From Abelmoschus esculentus (Eukaryota; Streptophyta; Magnoliopsida; Malvales; Malvaceae): a DNA stretch of 64,000 nucleotides. The notes below the pieces were generated by a model, which was not told the DNA's origin, made no database searches, and saw only the letters and a program-made list of their open reading frames with translations. Both the position numbers and the translations under genes were made by a program. The DNA lies in the NCBI GenBank assembly GCA_035048815.1, contig JAUCBN010000007.1, forward strand, positions 4,347,501 through 4,411,500. Reading direction: 5' to 3'. Of this stretch, positions 1-12,559 are shown in pieces (the stretch's first letter is position 1; every line of letters begins with the position of its first letter).

Positions 1-3000
1 ATCTCTTGCCATTTTCAGTCCTGTTCCAGTTGTTTTAGAGGCCCATGAATCTTTGGATTCAGAATCTGTTAGGAAAAGGCAGAAGATTGAAAAAATTCTT
101 GACGCAAATGACTTAGTACGTGCAGAGCCTTGGTATAGAACTGTAAAAAATTTGCATCTATGGGATGCTTCCTTTATTGATGTTGTTTTGATTTCAAGTC
201 CTATGGGAATGCTTGGCTTGCCATTTCTTACTCTATCTAAAGACTTTTCTGCAAAGGTAACTAGAGTTTGGGGAATGTTTCATTTTTTAAAACATGAATA
301 TTAAATGGTGATGCTTGTTAGCCTTAGCTGATAATTGTTTCTGTGCTTTGATTTATACCCTGGTTAGATATATGTGACTGAAGCAACAGCGAGAATAGGG
401 CAGCTTATGATGGAGGATCTTGTTTCAATGCATATGGAATTAAAGCAGTTTTATGGACCTGAGGATGCTAGTTTCCCACAGTGGATGAAATGGGAAGATC
501 TTGAAGTTCTTCCTTCTGAACTGAAGAAAATAGCATTAGGAAAAGATTGCGAGATGCTTGGAGCTTGGATGCCTTTGTACAGGTAATTATTATTCCTTGA
601 TTGAATCATATCATATGTAACCTAAAAATTGCTTTTAGAATATGCTAACAAAGCCTTTAATTCTTTTTATTATGACCATCAGTTTTGCATCTTTAAAATC
701 CATTCTGTTTAGATTATTCCCTTTACAGCAACTTGAATGTAGAAGTTTAGGAAGTTAATTGAGTGTGCTTTTCAGTGCAGTTGATGTGAAGGATTGCATG
801 AAGAAGGTTCAAACACTAAAATATGCAGAAGAAGTTTGCTATAATGGAACTTTGATCATAAAAGCATTCAGCTCTGGTTTGGAAATAGGGACCTGCAATT
901 GGACAATAAATGGTCCGGAAAGAAATATAGCTTATATTTCAAGCTCTATCTTTATTTCTACACATGCGATGGATTTTGATTTCCTTGGCCTTCGAGGGAA
1001 TGATTTGATAATATATTCAGATTTCTCATCTCTGGATACTACAGAAAATATGGAGAATGATGATACTTGCTTTGATCCAGTTACTTGTACTTCATCAAAT
1101 GTCTGGTAATCTGCTGCGTGTAATAATATATTAATTTAGTCTTTGCTTGTGTGTCTTCTTATCAGCAAATACTATATACTTCTTTAGATTGGTAGATCTG
1201 AATCTATGCACCATGATTGTAGTGATGATGTCAACAATTTGGAAGAGAGAGCTGCATCCTTGCTGAACGATGATGAAAGTAGAGAGGAAATGGAGAAACT
1301 AGCTTTTATATGTACCTGTGCCTTTGATTCTGTTAGAGCAGGTGGGTCGGTTCTTGTTCCTATTGATCGACTTGGGACTGTTCTATGCCTTTTGGAGCAA
1401 ATGATACTTTTGTTGGAGTCTTCATCTCTAAAGGTATTGGATTTTTCTTTTCCTCTCTCTGGACAAGCATATGTAGGTACTCAGCGACACTAACATGAAA
1501 GACATTTAGAGACAGAGGCATACTGTCGAAAGGAATACAGTTGCTGACGAAATGAGAAAAAGAGAGGAATCGCTGTTTATCAACTGGAGTCATTTTTTGT
1601 GAAAATTGTTGTTTCTTTAACATAACTATTTTTTACTAACTAATACTTAAGGTGTATTTCTCAAGCTATATGTTTGATATGATTACCTTGGAACTGTGGC
1701 CTTCACCTTTGGACTTTTCTGATTTAGCAGGCTATGTCAACACTTTTAAGACCCAAGACTTGTGTATGGATAGTCATTTTAGCAACTAAAATCTATTTCA
1801 AGGCCATGACCTTATAGCTTATGGTTTCTGGTTGAGCAGTTCTCTAACAGGAGAAGAAATAAAAATGCTTTTACACGCATGCTTGCTTTGAGTAATACCA
1901 CAAGCAGTCATATGCTATACATTTGTCATGCAGGTTCCAATATACATCATATCTTCTGTAGCGGAAGAATTATTAGCTTTTACCAATATAATACCAGAGT
2001 GGCTCTGCAAGCAGCGACAAGAGAAGGTGCATTTAATTAGTGGCTTATTGTCTCAATATAAATAAAGGGCCTTTTCTTATTCCTCCTTTTGTTGGTGTGG
2101 CAGCTTTTTTCTGTCGAGCCATTGTTTGCACATGTCAAGTTCATAAAAGAGGGGAAAATTCACTTGTTTCCAGCAGTTCATTCAATTGAATTACTGTAAG
2201 ATATGCCTTTATGTTTCTGTTTCCTGCTGATTGTTACACTTGTGAACAGAAAATGTTACCTGTGGCGTGCTCATTCAGTAGATCTTTGAAAGTATTTTAT
2301 TTGATCTATGTTGACATTTTTGCCTCCCGGCTCCCACTACCTAATTTTTGATTGAACACTTTTCTCTTTGTTATATTAACCTGTTCTATCTATTCTTGTT
2401 CCAGATACTTAAGTAATGTCTTAAACAGAATTTAACTTTTAGTGAGAGAAACAGAAAAAAGATCCAACTTCCTAAAATTTGTAAAATACTGATTTTAAGT
2501 AGAGAGAACTATGTAGCAGTGGAGGCAACTCGTTACTTGGCCTATTTTGCATGCTAAAACACATTTAAAGTTCATATGGGTAGAAAAAATTTGCAAATTG
2601 ATTCAAGTTAGTGTGAAGATTAACCCAGCATCAACTGCGTGTATTACTTAGTTTATTATGCTTTGTAAGTGATAAGCTGTAATAATTTTGCCCAAACTGC
2701 TATAAGATCAGCTTAAAGATTATGTTTTTTGTTGCCCATAATTTTTTTTAAATAAAAGTCGTGCTTTTCGTCATTGCATTCATGAGTTGTGAGAAAATAA
2801 GTCTTAATACCATGAGGGTTATCGATTACTTACCAAGATGTGCAGTGCCACTGGTGATAATACCTTTTACCAAATGACCGATGCCTTTTCCCTACCCACT
2901 TCAGTTTCTCATCACATCAATTAGATGCCATTTCTGAAAGAAGGACGTATTGGGGAAGCAAAAACTTATTGATAAAGCTTTAAAATATCTTTAGAACTTA

Positions 3001-3431
3001 CTAACCAGTTTTTTATGGTTAGGGACTTGAATGGTTATCATGTATCAATTATCATATATTCATAATCACCATGAGATGCTTACATTATGTACACAGAACC
3101 AATTGGCAGGAACCTTGTATTGTATTCTGTCCTCACTGGAGCTTGAGACTTGGTCCAGTTGTTCATTTGCTTCGATATTGGTGCTCAGATCCGAACTCTT
3201 TACTTATCCTTGAGGTGGTTATTTGCATGTATGCTTACCTGTGCATCTTTATTTTTTTGTTTATGGTAGGGTACTAAAAACTTAATATGATCTTCACAGA
3301 ATGCTTTTAAGTGACTGAAAATAATTATGTAAATTTTGCAGAGTGGTGTTGATACTAATTTAGCTCTTTTGCCATTCAAGCCAATGGAAATGAAGGTTCT
3401 TCAATGTTCCTTTCTATCTGGAATAAGGTAA

Positions 3432-3477
<46 letters not shown>

Positions 3478-4629
3478 ATGCACACACAAATAGTTCGCCT
3501 AAAGAACTTTGAGTCCGAAGAAAGCCTTTTAAAACATTCGACTCACATGCCCCTTTTGGATTGAGACGAGAACTCAAATTATATGTTCAACAGAAGCTTT
3601 GACTTGACAAAGGGGAAAGTTAGTGGGCACTATTCTTGTATTTTAGGCTATGCAAGACTATCTGAAACTATCTTGGAGAAAATGACTGAAGTGTGAAGTT
3701 TGATCTATATATATGAATGTATATATCACATAATAGAATTTGATCGGTGCTGATTTTTCCGTTTCTTTCTCTGTGAAGTAAATGAAGTTCTTTTCCCAAC
3801 ATTAATTAGGCTTCTCTTTTTAGCAAATTCCTCTAGCTTGCCTGATGTTTGATGACATGGAATTTATGCATTTTTAGTAGAAATCGTTTGTTTCTTTGCG
3901 TGGAAAAAGAAATGAAAGAAAAAGGAGAGTTTGTCTCGGTATTTAGCTATAAACGTTTCTCCTTTTTTCCTGCAGTTTGCAGAAAGTTCAACCCTTACTA
4001 ATGACTTTGCAACCAAGATTACTTCTGGTAATCTATTTTACTTCTATTGTATTAGTTTCTTTCACTTGTGTAGGGATTTTTATTTATCAAACCGCAATTT
4101 GTGTTCACTTTTAAGACAGTTTCCAAAGGATTTGAGCTGCAAGATCAAAATTTCAGGAGTAAACACGATTTTTCGATACTCTGAAAATGAAACATTACGT
4201 ATACCAAGCTCGAAGGAGAGCACAGAAATTGATATAGCAACAGCTTTGGCTTCCAAGTTCTGCTGGAAACCATCAAAGCAGGAAACAATCACGAGGCTGG
4301 ACGGAGAGCTTGTCATGGATCGGGGTAAACATCGATTACTCTCAGTGTTCCGGCCGGCAGTCTCCAAGCAACAAAGATCGTTGCTACATTGGGGTTCACC
4401 AGATTTGGAAGGGCTTCTGGCTGAGCTGTCCAAGATGGGCATTACTGGAACCGTAAAGAAAGTCATTGATGATGCTGAACCTGAACATGCAGTCGGAATT
4501 ATAGACATCGTTGGTCCCGAGAAAGCCTTGATCAATGTTCGAGAGACCGGTACTGTTATCACTGCTGCTAATGAGAATTTAGCCTCCCATATTTTCAAAG
4601 CTATAGATATTGTTTTGGATGGCATTTGA
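1..4629 (+). CDS. INTS9: Integrator complex subunit 9 homologue, 3' part (5' end outside window)
   Basis: INTS9 is the catalytically inactive partner of the INTS11 endonuclease in the nuclear Integrator complex, which cleaves snRNA and other Pol II transcripts. Exons read here: 19-256, 368-582, 776-about 1100, 1188-1433, 1934-2026, 2104-2195, 3097-3214, 3342-3427, 3976-4027 and 4120-4629 (TGA). The protein shows metallo-beta-lactamase/beta-CASP features: VVLISSPMGMLGLPFL, VPIYIISSVAEELLA, EPCIVFCPHWSLRLG, then MKVLQCSFLSGIR and a C-terminal domain ending AIDIVLDGI. These match the order in plant INTS9 as I remember it. The junction after exon 3 is uncertain: the obvious GTAATC donor at 1106 leaves TG, and joining it to the acceptor at 1187 gives TGA; a GTCTGG donor at 1101 keeps frame. 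The start codon lies upstream of the window. The family call is secure, the exon 3/4 border is not. Confidence 0.87.
3432..3477. repeat. CT microsatellite in INTS9 intron
   Basis: About 23 CT units with one TTT interruption lie only 4 bases inside the intron that follows the exon ending at 3427. It is a simple repeat, likely length-variable, and may touch the polypyrimidine environment of this splice donor. Confidence 0.95.
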
Positions 4630-5621
4630 ATGAAAAGTAAGGTTCTTTCTCTTATATCATTTATTCATCATTAAACCTATACTGGCATATGAGATTCAGT
4701 TTGGATATATAAAACATGACATGCCGGATACAAAGATGTCATTTCATTTACATAAATGGATTAAGTACGTTCACAATTTTCAAAATATTACAAGATTCAA
4801 AATAAAATTAAGGGTTAATTATCTCGTAGGTACATGAATTATATCGAATTTTCAGTTTCACATATAACGTTTTAAAATGGTGATGATGATTTTAATGCAA
4901 TGTTTAAAGAATAAATCAATGTGAATTCTTGTTTTTTTTTACTGGATCTTCTTCATCTTAGAATTCATCAAATTGTCATTGATTTCAACCATTCAACTCG
5001 AGAATAAAAATGGATGATGACACTTAATAAACCCAAGTTATCGAAAATGAAAGAACTATGTATGTTTACAGTACAGGATCCCTGCAATTTATATCGGTGG
5101 ATCAAACTCTAAATCTTCATGGCTTTTGAATCTCAAAATAGAAAAGATACATTGAAAGAAAGAGGGGATTGAAGAGAAAGAAAAATAAATACTTTTTATA
5201 AAATTTATTGCGTGTCACGTAGGGATTGGTCTAATTTTATATATTTTTAAAAAAACTAACTTTTTTAAAAATTTAATGATGAAATTAAAAATGAATACGA
5301 TGTAGAGGACTAAACTTGCTGTTATACCTTAAGAACATAAAGTATTATTTTTAAGAAATAAATATCACGTCACTAAAAGCGACCTATGTTTTCTATTTTT
5401 TGAATACATTTCTAAAATTGTATAAAAATCAACTAATTCATGATTAACGGATATACGGATTACCAGGTACAAAGACTTTTTTTCATAGAGAGAAACCTCG
5501 GAAGTGACACTGAATTTACGTAACCATATTTCATCCAAGAATACCTGTCCACTTCACCGTATAAAGTACGCACTCAGTCTCAGTCACTCATGCATGGCTT
5601 CACCTCTCTTTCTCAAAATCT
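4630..5621. other. Intergenic region and xylose isomerase 5' leader
   Basis: This is AT-rich spacer between the INTS9 stop and the xylose isomerase gene. The last about 150 bases (from around 5480) become pyrimidine-rich and end in a good donor (GTAAGT at 5622), so they probably hold the promoter and first untranslated exon of the xylose isomerase gene. I see no other gene here; a 66-codon ORF at 5504-5704 runs through the leader and the intron and is not credible. Confidence 0.6.
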
Positions 5622-5880
5622 GTAAGTCCTTTTCTCTCTCTCTTTTTTTTTGTATTTTTATTTTGATGCATGATCAGATTCATTGTGTATTCCTCAGAAA
5701 ATAAAAATGAACCAATGGAAAAACTTTATGATTGTTAAAGCTTTAAATTTTTGTTTAGTTTGATGTTGTAAGCTTTGATGCTAACCCAATTTGTTTTATG
5801 AGCTTAACTCTTTGTTTTTGGATAGTTATCAGTTAATTTTCTTTGTATTTTAAGTTCACTAATTGGTTCAGTTTTTGCAG
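5622..5880 (+). other. Intron in the 5' untranslated leader of xylose isomerase
   Basis: A GTAAGT donor at 5622 and a TTTTTGCAG acceptor ending at 5880 bracket a 259-bp T-rich intron. The next exon carries the ATG at 5924. Leader introns of this kind are common in well-expressed plant genes. The call is inferred from splice signals only. Confidence 0.6.
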
Positions 5881-5923
5881 GGTTTAGTTTGATACTTTGA
5901 TTGATATCAGAAAGAAGAAGATT

Positions 5924-8900
5924 ATGGCTGGGAAAAAATTATTCATATTTCTTTGTGTGAATGTGATATCTCTTTTAGTGGTAAAACAAACCCTCTAACT
6001 TTGTCAATTCTTATCCTTTATGATGATGTTTATATGTTTTCTTTAAGTATTGCATTGTTTTTCTCTCGGGATTGGATTTTTTTTCTTCCATTCAGAGTGC
6101 TTCATCAAGTCCGCATGCATGTGCTGTCGAATCCGGTGGAAGGTGTTCTGAATCCGGTGATTGGAAAGGGGATTTTTTCCCTAGAATTCCCAAAATTAAG
6201 TATGAGGTAAATATATATTGAATCACTCTGCATGTAAACTGTTGCCTTTGCGTAGTTTATACAAACACTTGATATTCGACGCCTATTTTGGTTTGCAGGG
6301 TCCTCATAGCCAGAAACGATTTGCATACAGATGGTATAATGCAGAAGAGGTGGTCCTTGGGAGGAAAATGAAGGTTAGTTTCCTTTTATATGAGATTTTC
6401 CGAGATGTTATTGGCTGCTGACTTGTGATTGGTACCATTTCAGGACTGGTTGAGATTCAGTGTTGCGTTTTGGCATACATTCCGTGGAACTGGTGCTGAT
6501 CCTTTCGGGGCACCTACGAAATATTGGCCATGGGAAGATGGTACCAATTCCATTGCTATGGCCAAAAGGAGAAGTAAGATTAAATGTTAATTGCCAACCT
6601 ACCTTTGGATCATTAATACTAAATTGCAAACATGTAACTTGTTTACACAGTGAGAGCCAACTTCGAATTCATAAACAAGCTCGGCATTGATCGGTGGTGT
6701 TTCCATGACCGGGATATTGCTCCCGAGGGCAAAACAATCCAGGTTGGATTGTTTATATATTCAAATGCTTTAGAAATAAACTTTGTATCAACCAATGTAA
6801 TTTGTATTGTGTTTGTTTGTAGGAAACAAATTCAAACTTGGATGAAGTGGTGAAACTTGCTAAAGAACTTCAGGTAAATGACTTATATTGGATCTCTTTA
6901 CTCATATATTTACTTATTTAGTTCTGTTTATCCAAAAATTCTTTCGGTTAGGTAACTTGTTAAGGAATCATGCTTTGGTAGCCTCTATCCTGTCCTAGGC
7001 TCTTAGCCCCATTCAAGGGCTCGATTTGTCTTGAGAAAAGCAAGGAATTGAAGCAGCATAGATCATCAGAAACTTGAGTTACAAATTACATTTGCTAGAA
7101 ATAATGTCACTTTTCTTATCTTTTCCAGTATGAACAATTATGCTTGCATGTTAGGCTTCACCATTACTAATTACTTCTCCAAACATCTCTGTTACTTGCA
7201 CGTCTATGTAGGGAGACAACATCCGTCCACTGTGGGGTACGGCTCAACTATTTATGCATCCTCGTTACATACATGGTGGTTGTACAAGGTATTCATCTAT
7301 GTTGTTTCGATTTTCTAATATCGTGTTCCACACATGATCGAATGTGGGTATAAGGTTATGACCTAGACCTTCTAAATCCTATATCCGTGTAGTATCAGTA
7401 TCCTTAATCGATGATCAGTTTGTCCATTGATGAACTTACTATTTATGTGTTTATTTTGCAGCCCTGAATTGGGTGTATATGTATATGCTGCAGCTCAAGT
7501 CAAGAAAGCCATGGAGGTGGTGTTTAATCATTTTACAACAACAAATTTTTTTTTGTATTTTTTGCATTTAATTTACTGCAACTAATAAAAAAAATAAGAC
7601 ATTGATCAATAGATTCAACCAGTTGAACAAACAAGTTTGATGCTTTATTCAACTGAAAATTAATGAATTGGTTAAATTTATAAAAGAACTTGAAAAATCT
7701 ATAAAAAAAATGACTAAAACCTGTAAAATTGTTTTCTTAATTAAATTGGGCTTTTAAACCAAAAATTGAGTTTTTTTCATCATGTTTTGGTTCTTTTTAA
7801 CACAATCTAGGTTATTTCCTTTCAGCCTTGCCTATTGTGATTTTTCTTGTTTTTCTTCTAATTTTCATTGATTATATATTTTTTTTGTTTCTGTTAATTG
7901 TTTCCTATGCTGCTATGCTCATGCTGTAGGTGACACACTATCTAGGAGGAGAAAACTATGTGTTTTGGGGTGGTCGTGAAGGTTATCAAACACTCTTGAA
8001 CACAGACATGCAATTTGAACTTGATCATATGGTATGGTTTAAGATACGGATATACGTCCGACATGATTATGCTCAATTTTCTTTTTAAAAAACCTTCAAC
8101 CTAACAACTTTTCTGGAACTTGAGTTTTGGGTTATTTTGATGGCGTGACAGTATGAGAGTGTTACATGTCATCAAAAGAACAATGTTGAAGTTGTCAAGT
8201 TTAAGAACTAATGTGAACCAAAAAAAGTCTATGATGAAGTTGGAAAAAACAAGTTCAAAGACTAAAAGTTGCTTCATCCTAAGTCTTTCCATATATTTAA
8301 AAATATATATCTTAATCTCAAGTCCAAAATGTATCAAGAATCGAATACAAATACTTTTTATAAAAATATAAGACTCTGAGCAACAAAATCCAATGCAGTT
8401 CTTTAGCTTTCATCAGACTAAACTGTTGTTATTTTGACAGGCAAGATTTCTAGAGGCTGCAGTTGCCTACAAGAAGAAAATTGGATTCAAAGGTAAACAC
8501 CATTATGATAATCTTAAACACTGCATGTTAACTTCTTTGAGTGTGAATGTCAGATACGGGTATCAGGGTATGTACATCCAAAATGAATATCACTACACAT
8601 ATATGTGAATATGTGTTGGATCGTGTTTAATCTGTTTATAGATTTTACTGAAATTCTGGTGGAATATACTTTTGATCCAGGAACTCTATTGATTGAACCT
8701 AAGCCTCGAGAGCCTATCAAACATCAGTATGTTTCAAAATATCTCTTTGTGTAGGTTATATCAATCAAGTCCCTTTTGTTGTTTATATAAGTTATGGCTT
8801 AATTTTTTTTCCAGGTATGACTGGGATGCTGCAACAACAACAAACTTCTTGCGAAGATACGGGCTAATTGGTAAGCTCTAATGAATTCTCATTTCATCTC

Positions 8901-11244
8901 TCAAGTTTACTACCAAATGATCTTTGATAACTCTAAAAGAAAAGTCTACATGATTCGGACTTGAGCCCCTGTATTGTATCAATATTATACATTTTGCTCA
9001 AATCTGGTCTGATCCGAAATATCGATCAAGCCTTTGAATTAGGATGTATAGTGAAGGCCTTATACAAAATTACTTTCATATTTTCATAATCATGGTCTCA
9101 ACTTTCGGAGTTTCTGCATCTATTCACCATGTACTTTTTCAGGGGAATTCAAGCTTAACATTGAATGCAACCATGCCACACTCTCTGGTCACAGGTTGCC
9201 AATATTCCATATTCTAATTTCTTTTGTTCTCTTATTATACTTTTATTTCAAAGAAAAGATGTTTATGAGCCGGACCACATGGTGAAACTTTTTGAAGCTT
9301 TTATCCAAGCTCAGTTAAACCCGAAGTGGTCCATACTCTTTTATTAGTATACTAATAATTTGGATCAGATTGATCTGAATTATGGATCATCTTGATAAGG
9401 TCCGGCTTAGACGGGTAACTAGACCCGAACAAGTCTATGTTCAGTAAAGCTAACCTACGGATGCATGCTTGTAAGTTCCTTTGACATCTGTGGTGCTTGT
9501 GTAATTCACAGCTGCCATCACGATGTTGAGACTGCAAGAATCAATGGATTGCTAGGAAATATTGATGCAAACTCCGGCGATCCTCAGACCGGTATTATTC
9601 AATAACCTAAACCATTATATTCTTACCTATGTTATTCGTATTCAGGTTTGAGAATCAAATATGATATACTATGTTGTTTCCAACACAATATGTTTAATTT
9701 TCATGGACCGAACATAAGTGTCAAACTCAAATACTTCAAGAAAATCGAAAAATCAAAGTAACATACTGTTTTAAAAAAATCTTTTCTGTTCTATACTTGG
9801 AATTAAAATCCTCTTACGAGCTGAAAGATCAGGATATTTTGCGATACAGGTTGGGATACAGATCAGTTCTTGACAGATATCGGAGAGGCAACCATGATTA
9901 TGTTAAGTGTGATAAAAAATGTATGTGATCGATTCTTTTTAATACATTTCTTATAGTTCATTGAGGTTTTCTATTTTTTTTACTTATTTTTATACAGGAC
10001 CTTTAGATATCCAATAATTATCTCACCCAACAATTTTTTTTTCATTCGCAAGGCTCAAAATCGAACTTTTTATCACTCAGTCTAATAGTTGTTTTGTTTA
10101 TGACAGGGAGGATTAGAACCAGGGGGCTTAAACTTTGATGCAAAACTGTGAGCTCAACTTTCTCGGACACTAATGCTTTTAAAAGATTGAATTAGTTTGA
10201 GCAGTGTAACCCACAGTTGACTCTTGTTTACTTCATCCATGGTTTTACAGACGGAGAGAGAGCACAGATGTTGAAGACATGTTCATTGCTCATATTGTTG
10301 GAATGGACACCTTAGCCCGCGGACTCCGAAATGCTGCCAAGTTGATTGAGGTAATAGAACACACACAGCTAAAACATGACACAAAAAATGCTAACATCTA
10401 TATAAAATGAATACATGAAAGTAAAATATTTTAAACACAATTATAACACAACACCGATAAGCAAATTTCTGGATAGTGTTCTAACTTTTCTCCTCGTGAT
10501 CATAGGATGGTGCTTTGTCTGAGCTTATTCATCAGCGGTATGAGAGCTTTGATAATGAACTCGGTGCCCTCATTGAGGTGATGTATTCTTCTTTCTTTTT
10601 TGTTTTGGTAATAACTTCATCATTGGCCTAAAAATAAGGCACTTCAGATGGGTTATTGGAGTAGTATATTTTCTTACAGGCTGGTAAAGCTAATTTTGAG
10701 ATGCTTGAGGAGAAAGCAATTGAATGGGGCGAGCCCAAGGTTGCTTCAGCCAAGCAGGTACGTAGATACATACAATGCTTTTTGTAAGCTATATGTTTAT
10801 GTTACTCATTAGTTTTGAGTGTCAGATACGAGTATATTACGATACATTTAAAAAGATCATATTTGTTATACTTGTTAAACTTCATGATTAACTATTGTGA
10901 CACGCTTCTCAAATACACTTCAATTTTTATCTATGTTATTCGGGTTTAGATACGAGTGTCAGATAGAGTATTTATTTGACACGGGTTTAGATTGCCCTAT
11001 CTTCATATTTCCCTATCATAAAATGAAGGTCAGAATAACATAATTTTGTACTATTTAGTCTATTTTACCTATTAAAAATAAATTAGTTAGATGTTTCTCC
11101 CTTGAGGCTTCTTCATTTACAAACGACATCAACCTAAATAGTTATAATACATAAAATCAGATCGAGATCGAATCTGAAACGATGCTTTGTTCGTTGTTGT
11201 TGTTGCAGGAACTTGCAGAGATGATTTTCCAATCTTTTCTATAA
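5924..11244 (+). CDS. XYLA: Xylose isomerase (EC 5.3.1.5), 477 aa, 20 coding exons
   Basis: It interconverts D-xylose and D-xylulose using two divalent metal ions. Exons: 5924-5980, 6096-6206, 6299-6373, 6444-6573, 6651-6742, 6823-6873, 7212-7288, 7462-7516, 7930-8031, 8441-8492, 8681-8726, 8815-8870, 9143-9194, 9512-9591, 9850-9920, 10107-10147, 10251-10350, 10506-10577, 10680-10757, 11209-11244. All joins keep frame and give 477 residues, the length I recall for the Arabidopsis enzyme. Active-site motifs are present: FAYRWYNAEEVVLG, VAFWHTFRGTGADPFG, WCFHDRDIAPEG, the metal-ligand stretch LLIEPKPREPIKHQYDWD, ECNHATLSGHSCHHD and NIDANSGDPQTGWDTDQF. The first about 22 residues (MAGKKLFIFLCVNVISLLVS) look like a signal peptide, as in plant homologues assigned to the endomembrane system. 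No lesions seen. Confidence 0.97.
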
Positions 11245-12559
11245 GATCTTGATTAGCATTAAGGTCGAAGTTTTTTTTTTAATCTTTTGCCATTTTGTAT
11301 TACGAATAATCTTTTTTGATGTTTTTTTATCAATAAAAATACAGATTATGTAATGTTTTTGGCTCTAAGAAATTACTGATATATATAACCAGTTCAACTC
11401 TTGGTGAAATGTATCTTGTTCTTACCATGAAAAGGCCATTTATATTTTCACCAACTCGTTAGAATATCTTGATACAAGTAATTTTTTTAAAAAAAGAAAC
11501 TAAATTCTGTAAATTCATACATGATTAAAAATGATAGTAATTAGTAAAAACTTTTATTAAATTTTATAAGTTAAAACAAAGTTAAAAGTATAAGATTAGG
11601 AAATGATATGATTTAAACATAGACAGGTTTTTTAAGCATTCACAAGCATGGAGCCTGAAAACACATCCTTTTGGTATCTCATGAGCACTTTATATTATTA
11701 CTCCGAGCCAAATATCGCATCCATATCGAACATATATTCGAGTGTCTGATATACGAGTATAGATATGCATGAGTCTCACAACATATAATAAAGGTATTAA
11801 AATTTTGAATAGAAATACATATCCATACTCAACATTCAGACCAGGCAAAATTTATATGGTACCTGAACTCCAAGAATGATTATCAACCTTGATCATAAAA
11901 CCTTCTCCATCTTCAGTTCATGAGTTGTCAAAGGCAAGCTTCGAGGATCTGATTTGCAGCAGTGCAAAATACAGAACTTCGTTAATTCATTTGTTGCCGC
12001 TTCTACGAACAGGAATCTTACAAACCAATATCCTGCAATACCCAGCAGTGTCCAACATCCATCCCGGGGAGTTTAATCCATGACTGTTGTTTTCTTGTTA
12101 TGGTTTCCCCGCTAGAAAGACCAATTCTTTAAACAGTTTAATCCATGACTGTTGTTGAGGTTGCTGCAAAAGAAAATAGGAAAATCGAGGAGGCACAAGC
12201 AAGTGCAGGCACTGCTTGCTGGTTGGAAATAACAGGAATTTACTCATCTTGTTTAATAGATCTGTCATTCAAAAATTTACTCGAGAAACTCAGACTTCAG
12301 CATGTTGTGGAAAGTAGTACATATTTCAAATTAACGACTTCGGACATTACAGCTGAGGAGGAAGGTAAACATGCTTTAAAAGAAGAGTCATGGAGCATCC
12401 TTGGATTTAATGGTTATTGATGTCCATGGCAGAACATGGAAAGATAACCTATGAAAGATATGTAAAAAAGTACTCCTATCGAATACAATGGTGGCAATGG
12501 AAAACTAGAAACGAAAAACCTAAGATGGGATGCCTTTAAGCTGAATTCATTCACCAAAA
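11245..12559. other. Convergent spacer between xylose isomerase and MED26C
   Basis: This holds the 3' ends of two converging genes. Two short + strand ORFs (11889-12083, 64 codons; 12145-12420, 91 codons) overlap a 22-bp direct repeat. Their composition is less AT-rich than the rest of the spacer, and they could be a decayed gene fragment or untranslated transcript. I recognise no domain in them. Confidence 0.4.
12070..12156. repeat. 22-bp perfect direct repeat
   Basis: The same 22 bases (starting AGTTTAATCCATGACTG) occur at 12070-12091 and 12135-12156, with a 65-bp period. This is a local duplication in the spacer, of unknown meaning. Confidence 0.9.

Noticed and set aside
4080..4625. 181-codon ORF on the minus strand
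   Set aside because: It lies opposite the last INTS9 exon, which has clear family similarity; the antisense frame is a shadow.
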